Shown here: positions 7,064-12,392 of the stretch, in pieces
How the letters are laid out: every line of letters begins with the position of its first letter
Position numbering within the stretch: the stretch's first letter is position 1
Assembly: GCA_022511055.1 (NCBI GenBank)
Contig: JAFLSH010000060.1
Coordinates: 1-12,392, forward strand
Origin: Prevotella sp.
GTDB lineage: Bacteria; Bacteroidota; Bacteroidia; Bacteroidales; Bacteroidaceae
Length of the DNA stretch: 12,392 nt
Direction of reading: 5' to 3'
Translations under genes and position numbers: made by a program
Notes under the pieces: model-generated
What the model saw: only the letters and a program-made list of their open reading frames with translations
Told to the model about the DNA's origin: nothing
Database searches by the model: none

Positions 7064-7815
7064 TAGCCCTGCTGCTTGCGGCCGTGGCCGCAGTGACAGG
7101 CGCCTGGGCACAGGGTAACGACTTCGGCATCTGGACAGAGGCCGGACTGGAGAAGAGCCTGACCAGACGGCTGGCCGTGGGGCTGGAGACCGAGTTCCGC
7201 ACACGCGACAACACCAGCGAAGCCGACCGCTGGAGCGGCGGGCTGTCGGCCGAGTACAGGCTGACCCGCTGGCTGAAGGCATCGGCAGGCTACACGCTGC
7301 TCTACGACCACAATCACAAGGTGAACAGCAGCGGCAAGAAGTTCTCTGACTACTGGGGGCTTCGCCACCGCACCAACGTGTCGCTGACGGCCTCGCACAA
7401 CCTCGGCCGGCTGAACATCTCGCTGCGCGAGCGCTGGCAGTACACCTACCGGCCGGAGCGCACCGTGGACCGCTACTGGAACTACACCGATGAAGACGAC
7501 GACAGGTACTACGGCGACCCGATTGTCAAGAAAGGCATCACAGAGACACACACCTACGGCGCGAAGTCGAGCCACAAATGGCGCAACCGCCTGCAGCTGA
7601 AGTACAAGCTGAACAAGCAGTGGCGCCCATACGCCAGCGCAGAGAGCGTGGTGGGCAGCAGCGGGCTCGACAAGATGCGCTACACCATAGGCACCGAACT
7701 GCGCATCAACAAGCAGCACTCGGTCAGCCTGGGCTATATGCTGCAAAACAGCTACAAAGACGACGAGGAAGGCAACCGCCACGTGCTGGGCGTGGGCTAT
7801 AACTTCAAGCTATAG
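7048..7815 (+). CDS. DUF2490 family predicted outer-membrane beta-barrel protein
   Basis: A 255-residue exported protein. It starts with a signal peptide (MEKR, hydrophobic core IIALLLAAVAAVTG, cleavage after AWA near residue 21). The rest is a run of alternating amphipathic strands such as RLAVGLETEFRTR, GGLSAEYRLTRWLKASAGYT, NRLQLKYKLNKQWRPYAS, GTELRINKQHSVSLGYML and a final HVLGVGYNFKL, consistent with a barrel of about ten strands and typical of DUF2490. No specific ligand can be read. Its ATG lies inside the DUF4956 gene (16-base overlap), so it is co-transcribed and probably translationally coupled with it. In this operon it is the only candidate outer-membrane component, and could serve as an exit pore or as an anchor for the CotH-like protein; both are inference. 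Confidence 0.82.
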   Translation: MEKRIIALLLAAVAAVTGAWAQGNDFGIWTEAGLEKSLTRRLAVGLETEFRTRDNTSEADRWSGGLSAEYRLTRWLKASAGYTLLYDHNHKVNSSGKKFSDYWGLRHRTNVSLTASHNLGRLNISLRERWQYTYRPERTVDRYWNYTDEDDDRYYGDPIVKKGITETHTYGAKSSHKWRNRLQLKYKLNKQWRPYASAESVVGSSGLDKMRYTIGTELRINKQHSVSLGYMLQNSYKDDEEGNRHVLGVGYNFKL

Positions 7816-7888
7816 GGTCTCGAGGCTGGGACAGGCACTGACGTACGCAACCAAGGATTAACTAACAACAGACAAGTAACAACACACA

Positions 7889-10800
7889 ATGATGAAGACA
7901 AGAATGATTCTGTGGATAGCGGCATGGCTACTGGCCATGCCAGGCACTTCGGCCGCCGAAAAAGCATGGCTGGACATCACCAAGCAGTTCATAGTAAATC
8001 CCGGCTTCGATGGGAACAGCAGCGAAGGCTGGACCTACGAGAGCGGCGCCTCGTCTCAGGCACTCAGCTACGACTGCATGGAGTTCTGGAACGGCTGGTA
8101 CTACCTGCAGCAGCAGCTGACGGGGCTGCCCAAGGGGCACTACAGGCTGAGCGTACAGGCTTACTACCGCTGCGCCGACAACGACATAGACTACTACGAC
8201 TACAAAAGCAACAGCCAGCACATTACCGGCATGCTGTTTGCCGACCAGGGCGACTCGCGCCAGGAGCAGGCGCTGCGCAGTGTCTACTCAGAGTCGCTGG
8301 ACTATGATGCTGCGTGGAACTGCTGGTCGGCCGACGGCCGGTACTACCCCAACGGCATGGCTTCAGGCAGCGAGTGCTTCGGCCGGGGCATGTACTGGAA
8401 CTCGATGGAGTTCGATGCCGAGGGCGACCTGACCATCGGCCTCTACTGCTACGAGGCCGCCGGCTCTAACTGGACACTCTTCGACAACTTCAAGCTGGAG
8501 TACTACGGCGAGCAGGTGCCCGTGAGCAGCATCGCGCTGACACCCGAGAAGACCGAGATTGTCATGGGCGAGACCATTGCCTGCCAGGCCACCGTACTGC
8601 CCGAGAACGCACTGATAAAGAAGCTGACCTGGACTTCGGGCAACGACAAGGTGGCCACGGTCGACCAGAACGGCAACATCACCGGCGTGAGCCGGGGCAC
8701 GGCCACCATCACGGCCGCCGCCCAGGACGGCTCAGGCGCCAGGCAGGCAGTCCGCATCACCGTGACCCGCAACATGGCCACCGAGGGCAGCATTATCATC
8801 AACGAAATCATGGCCTCTAACGTCGACGAGTACATCAGCCCGGCCTTCAACTTCGACGGCTGGATAGAGCTGTACAACCCCACCGACCTGCCGGTGGAGC
8901 TGGCGGGGCTGGTCATCAGCGACGAGGCCAACGGCGAAGGCCCGTGGACCGTGCCCGACAACTCTGGCGTAGTGCCTGCCAAGGGCTTCAAGCTCCTCTG
9001 GTTTGACAGCAACGGCATCAAGGCTTCCAATGCGCCGTTCAAGCTCGACACCGACGGCGGCCGCCTTGTCATCGAGGCCGCCGACGGCACACGGCTGGCC
9101 ACCCAGGACTACCCGCCCAGCATGGAGCGCACCAGCTACGCCCGCTCCGAAGACGGCGGCGGCACCTGGGGCGTGACGGGCACACCGACACCCGAGCAGT
9201 CAAACCAGGGCATCAGCTTTGCCCAGAAGCAGCTGGCCGCGCCCGTGGTCGACCAGCCCTCGCAGCTGTTCTCGGGCAGCCTCACCATCAACGTGACCAT
9301 TCCCGCCGGCTGCACCCTGCGCTACACCCTCGACGGAACGCTGCCCACGCAGACCCACGGCTACACCAGCACCCGCGGACAGTTCAAGACCAGCGAGAGC
9401 AAGGTCTACCGCTTCCGCCTGTATGCCGACGGCATGCTGCCCTCGACCGTGACCAGCCGCTCCTATATCCTGCGCGACCGCGACTACACACTGCCCGTTG
9501 TGGCGGTGGTGGCCGACCCGGACTTCCTCTACAGCACGGAGATTGGCGTGATGGCGAAAGGCCCCAACGGCCGGCCCGGCAACGGACAAAGCGACAAGTG
9601 CAACTGGAACATGGACTGGGAGCGCCCGGTCAACTTCTCATACCTGACGGCCGACGGCGAGATGGTGCTGAACCAGGACGTGAACCTGGAGATGTGCGGC
9701 GGCTGGAGCCGGGCATGGACCCCGCATTCATTCAAGCTGAAGGGCAACAAGGAGCTGGGCGGCTCGAAAGACCTGCTCTACCCCTTCTTCAGCGAGAAGC
9801 CCTACATACGCAACCGCACCCTGCAAATCCGCAACGGCGGCAACGACACCTGGGCCCGCTTCAAGGACCCCTCGCTGCAACACCTGGTGCAGACGGCCGG
9901 TGTCAACGTTGACGTGCAGAGCTACCAGCCCGTACACGAGTTCATCAACGGCAACTACATAGGCGTACTCAACGTGCGCGAGCCGAACAACAAGCACTAT
10001 GTCTACGCCAACTACGGCTGGGACGACACCGAGATTGACCAGTTCGAGATGTCGCCCGACTCGGGCTACGTGCAGAAGTGCGGCACGCCCGATGCCTACA
10101 ACGAGCTGGTCGACATACTCTCGGCCGATGCCGCCAACGCCGAGACCTATGCCGAAATCCGCCAGCTGCTCGACGTAGATGCCTATGCCAACTACATGGC
10201 GGCCGAGACGTACCTGGGCAACTGGGACTGGCCGCAGAACAATGTCAAGGGCTTCCGCTACCGGGGCGACGGCGGCAAGTTCCGCTTCGTACTCTTCGAC
10301 CTTGACGGCTCGTTCAACAGCAATTCCCCCTTCAACGACTTCATGGGGAAGGAGGTCTACACCTTCGATGAGCTTTACCCGCGCGGCACAGGGCGCATCA
10401 GGGAGCAGATACGCTTCGTGACCCTGTTCAAGAACTTGCTGAAGAACGACCAGTTCCGCCGCCAGTTCATTGACACCTACTGCCTGATGGGCGGCAGCGT
10501 GTTCGAGAAGAGCCGCGCCAGCAAGATTATAGACGAGCTGCTGGAGCGGGTGGAGCCGGCCATGAATCTGGAGTGGGCCTCGGCCAGCGGCACGGCCAAC
10601 GACGTGAAGAACAGCCTGAACAGCCGCCTGACTACGGCCAACACGGCCCTGCGCAACCACTCGGCCATGAAGCTCATCAGCAGTGCCAGCCGCTACAAGC
10701 TGTCGAGCGATGCCGAGGGCGCCCAGCTGACGGTCAACGGACAGCAAGTGCCGACGGGCCGCTTCGACGGCTATCTCTACCAGCCCGCCACGCTCAAGGC

Positions 10801-12217
10801 CATTGCCCCTGCCGGCTACGCCTTCCAGGGATGGTACAAGCAGGGAGGCGACAACCAGATACTGAAGTCGGGCGCCATGTGGAGCTACTACGACGGAGGC
10901 AGCCTTGACACCGAGAACTGGACTGCGCCCACCTACTCAAGCACCAAGTGGAAGACGGGCCTCTCGCCGCTGGGCTACGGCAAGACCGGCGTGAAGACCA
11001 CCCTGAGCTACGGCTCTGACAGCAACAACAAGCGACCCACCTACTACTTCCGCGCAACGGTCAGCCTGCCAGCCGAGCCGAAAGCGAAAGACGTGGTGAC
11101 CATGGACTTCACCATCGACGACGGAATGGTCATCTATGTCAACGGCACGGAGGCCGGCCGCTACAACATGCCTTCGGGCACGGTCAGCTACAAGACCTAC
11201 GCCTCGACCTACGCCCCCGGCAACCCCGACCACGGGAGCATAGACCTGCCCATCGGGCTCTTCCACGAGGGCAGCAACGTGATTGCCGTTGAAGTACACA
11301 ACAACTCGGCCAACTCCAGCGACATCTACTGGGATGCCGCAATCAGCACCAGCGTGGGAACGGTCGACGTGGATGCCTACTCGACCGACGCGGAAATCGA
11401 ACTGCCCGGCAGCGCCATGAACCTGATAGCCTGCTTCCAGCCGCTGACCCCGGCCGAGCGGCAGGCACAGGGCATCACCCCCGTGCGCATCAACGAGGTG
11501 AGCGGCTCCAACGACAGCTTCATTGACGAGTATGGCAAGAAGGGCGACTGGGTGGAACTCTACAACACGACCGATGAAGAGGTAGACGTAGAGGGCATGT
11601 ACCTGACAGACGACGTGAAGCAGCCCACCAAGTACCAGATAACCAAGGCCGGAACGCAGGCACAGACCAAGATTCCCGCCCACGGCTACCTCATTGTCTG
11701 GTGCGACAAGCGCGAGACCACCAGCCAGGGGCTGCATGCCTCGTTCAAAATCAGCGGCGACGGCGGACAGATAGCACTGACCGCAGCCGACAAGAGCTGG
11801 ACCGACGTGCTGACCTACGAAGCCCACGATGCCAACACCACCATCGGCCGCTTCCCTGACGGCGCCGCCACGGTCTTTGCCATGAACGTGCCCACCATTG
11901 GCCACGCCAACCTGCTGACCAGCTATCTCACGGAGGTGAAGCAGGGCGACCCCGAGACAAACAGCATGAAGCCCATCGCCTCGGCCAACGGCTTCCGCAT
12001 ACGCTACGGCTCGCAGCAGCTGCTGCTGAAGAGCGAGGATGACGGCACCGCCACGGTAGACATCTACACCACCAGCGGCCAGCTGGTCGAGCATGCCACG
12101 GTCGACATACAGGGCGGCACCGCCCGCCTTGACGTGTCGCCGCTGTCGACAGGCTTCTACGTGGCACGCGCCATCCGCTCTGACGGCACACGTGTCAGCT
12201 GCAAGTTCATGAAGTAA
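7889..12217 (+). CDS. Secreted multidomain CotH-kinase-like protein with lamin-tail domains and T9SS sorting signal
   Basis: A 1442-residue surface or secreted protein. Visible order: signal peptide (1-23, cut near SAA); carbohydrate-binding-like beta-sandwich (~30-207, VNPGFDGNSSEGWTYESG); bacterial Ig-like Big_2 domain (~211-295, ending GVSRGTATITAAA); lamin-tail domain 1 (~300-410, IIINEIMASN); chitobiase/hexosaminidase C-terminal-like domain (~450-528, TLRYTLDGTLPT); CotH kinase-like domain (~534-885) with FINGNYIGVLNVREPNNKHY, NWDWPQNN (778-785) and the acidic motif FDLDGSFN (803-810; D804, D806) expected at the metal site; a short InlB-repeat-like segment (~935-990, GYAFQGWYK); a galactose-binding-like domain (~1000-1155, VIYVNGTEAG); lamin-tail domain 2 (~1197-1345); and a type IX secretion type A sorting domain (~1362-1442, ending GTRVSCKFMK). 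CotH of Bacillus phosphorylates spore-coat proteins; the target here is unknown. A 73-base gap without promoter links it to the upstream genes. Confidence 0.9.
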   Translation: MMKTRMILWIAAWLLAMPGTSAAEKAWLDITKQFIVNPGFDGNSSEGWTYESGASSQALSYDCMEFWNGWYYLQQQLTGLPKGHYRLSVQAYYRCADNDIDYYDYKSNSQHITGMLFADQGDSRQEQALRSVYSESLDYDAAWNCWSADGRYYPNGMASGSECFGRGMYWNSMEFDAEGDLTIGLYCYEAAGSNWTLFDNFKLEYYGEQVPVSSIALTPEKTEIVMGETIACQATVLPENALIKKLTWTSGNDKVATVDQNGNITGVSRGTATITAAAQDGSGARQAVRITVTRNMATEGSIIINEIMASNVDEYISPAFNFDGWIELYNPTDLPVELAGLVISDEANGEGPWTVPDNSGVVPAKGFKLLWFDSNGIKASNAPFKLDTDGGRLVIEAADGTRLATQDYPPSMERTSYARSEDGGGTWGVTGTPTPEQSNQGISFAQKQLAAPVVDQPSQLFSGSLTINVTIPAGCTLRYTLDGTLPTQTHGYTSTRGQFKTSESKVYRFRLYADGMLPSTVTSRSYILRDRDYTLPVVAVVADPDFLYSTEIGVMAKGPNGRPGNGQSDKCNWNMDWERPVNFSYLTADGEMVLNQDVNLEMCGGWSRAWTPHSFKLKGNKELGGSKDLLYPFFSEKPYIRNRTLQIRNGGNDTWARFKDPSLQHLVQTAGVNVDVQSYQPVHEFINGNYIGVLNVREPNNKHYVYANYGWDDTEIDQFEMSPDSGYVQKCGTPDAYNELVDILSADAANAETYAEIRQLLDVDAYANYMAAETYLGNWDWPQNNVKGFRYRGDGGKFRFVLFDLDGSFNSNSPFNDFMGKEVYTFDELYPRGTGRIREQIRFVTLFKNLLKNDQFRRQFIDTYCLMGGSVFEKSRASKIIDELLERVEPAMNLEWASASGTANDVKNSLNSRLTTANTALRNHSAMKLISSASRYKLSSDAEGAQLTVNGQQVPTGRFDGYLYQPATLKAIAPAGYAFQGWYKQGGDNQILKSGAMWSYYDGGSLDTENWTAPTYSSTKWKTGLSPLGYGKTGVKTTLSYGSDSNNKRPTYYFRATVSLPAEPKAKDVVTMDFTIDDGMVIYVNGTEAGRYNMPSGTVSYKTYASTYAPGNPDHGSIDLPIGLFHEGSNVIAVEVHNNSANSSDIYWDAAISTSVGTVDVDAYSTDAEIELPGSAMNLIACFQPLTPAERQAQGITPVRINEVSGSNDSFIDEYGKKGDWVELYNTTDEEVDVEGMYLTDDVKQPTKYQITKAGTQAQTKIPAHGYLIVWCDKRETTSQGLHASFKISGDGGQIALTAADKSWTDVLTYEAHDANTTIGRFPDGAATVFAMNVPTIGHANLLTSYLTEVKQGDPETNSMKPIASANGFRIRYGSQQLLLKSEDDGTATVDIYTTSGQLVEHATVDIQGGTARLDVSPLSTGFYVARAIRSDGTRVSCKFMK

Positions 12218-12255
12218 GGCGCAGGGCAGTCGCGCCCATCGCACCGCACCTATCC

Positions 12256-12293
12256 GCCAGCCCCAAAAGCCATACTGAGCTTTTGGGGCTGGC
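12256..12293 (+). terminator. Strong hairpin terminator after the CotH gene
   Basis: GCCAGCCCCAAAAGC (12256-12270) and its exact complement GCTTTTGGGGCTGGC (12279-12293) form a 15-bp perfect stem with an 8-base loop (CATACTGA), followed by ATTTTAG. It lies 38 bases after the CotH-gene stop and should end the four-gene transcript. The A-run and T-run within the arms would also allow function on the minus strand. Confidence 0.85.
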
Positions 12294-12392
12294 ATTTTAG
12301 GAAATTAAGCGGCACTTTACGGAAAATACTCCGTGAGTTTTGGGAAAAAAGCGGCACTTTAGCTGAAAAAAGCGGCACTTTAGAAAAATTAC
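12291..12392. repeat. Degenerate ~21-bp tandem repeat array, continuing past the window edge
   Basis: The 13-base core AAGCGGCACTTTA occurs exactly three times, at 12307-12319, 12349-12361 and 12370-12382. The steps are 42 and 21 bases. The slot between the first two (about 12330-12350) holds a strongly diverged copy that keeps the GAAAAAA tail. A further degenerate unit, GGCATTTTAGGAAATTA at 12291-12307, overlaps the terminator's 3' arm and resembles the last unit, GGCACTTTAGAAAAATTA. The array follows the operon directly and is cut by the end of the window, so its full copy number is unknown. The 21-base period is two turns of DNA helix and also seven codons. Confidence 0.8.

Noticed and set aside
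7816..7888. Separate promoter for the CotH gene
   Set aside because: The 73-base gap has no TAnnTTTG box and no terminator hairpin after the DUF2490 gene, so co-transcription is the simpler reading.
10937..12295. A 452-codon open frame on the minus strand opposite the 3' end of the CotH gene (and a 339-codon one at 9728-10747)
   Set aside because: They lie wholly or almost wholly antisense to a gene with clear domains throughout. Their composition (runs of V, A, G, L, H) is what GC-rich third positions of the sense gene produce, and no family motif is visible.
12250..12392. Minus-strand open frame with repeated KVPLFS units running off the window edge
   Set aside because: It follows automatically from a repeat whose period is a multiple of three, includes the terminator hairpin, and shows no start codon in the window. 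It is kept only as a note in the repeat finding.
12291..12392. CRISPR array
   Set aside because: The repeat core is only 13 bases with a 21-base period, leaving no room for unique spacers of 30 or more bases, and no cas gene is present.

Overview
The window looks like chromosomal DNA from a GC-rich member of the Bacteroidales, most likely a Prevotella-type organism. The evidence is four promoter-like boxes of the Bacteroidetes sigma-ABfr type (TAnnTTTG; three of them the identical TACCTTTG), no Shine-Dalgarno sequences ahead of the genes, families typical of the phylum (PafA-like phosphatase, DUF2490, DUF4956 next to a VTC-domain protein) and a C-terminal type IX secretion sorting domain on the largest protein. 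The genus is an inference; no rRNA or other marker is present.

Left part (1-5304), mostly housekeeping or stand-alone genes. It holds the 3' end of a thioredoxin-like gene (+), then a convergent full-length YifB/ComM AAA+ ATPase (-). Divergent from comM are an exported PafA-type alkaline phosphatase (+) and a HAD-family phosphatase (+) that overlaps it by one base (TAATG), so the two form an operon. Convergent with these is dinB (DNA polymerase IV, -).

Middle (5305-5607), a 303-base divergent intergenic region. It carries a strong -7 box for dinB, a strong -7 box for the rightward operon, and between them a 49-base inverted-repeat element that could fold as a three-way junction.

Right part (5608-12217), four genes in one direction with gaps of 13, -16 and 73 bases and no internal promoter or terminator that I can see. 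They are a VTC-domain (polyphosphate polymerase-like) protein, a DUF4956 membrane protein, a DUF2490 predicted outer-membrane beta-barrel and a 1442-residue secreted multidomain CotH-kinase-like protein with two lamin-tail domains and a T9SS sorting signal. Together they span cytoplasm, inner membrane, outer membrane and cell surface. I read this as a candidate envelope-spanning phosphate-polymer or surface-phosphorylation system. VTC, DUF4956 and CotH genes are known to lie near each other in other bacteria, but to my knowledge the joint function is not established. The operon ends at a strong 15-bp stem terminator, whose 3' arm runs directly into a degenerate array of ~21-bp repeats that continues to the window edge.
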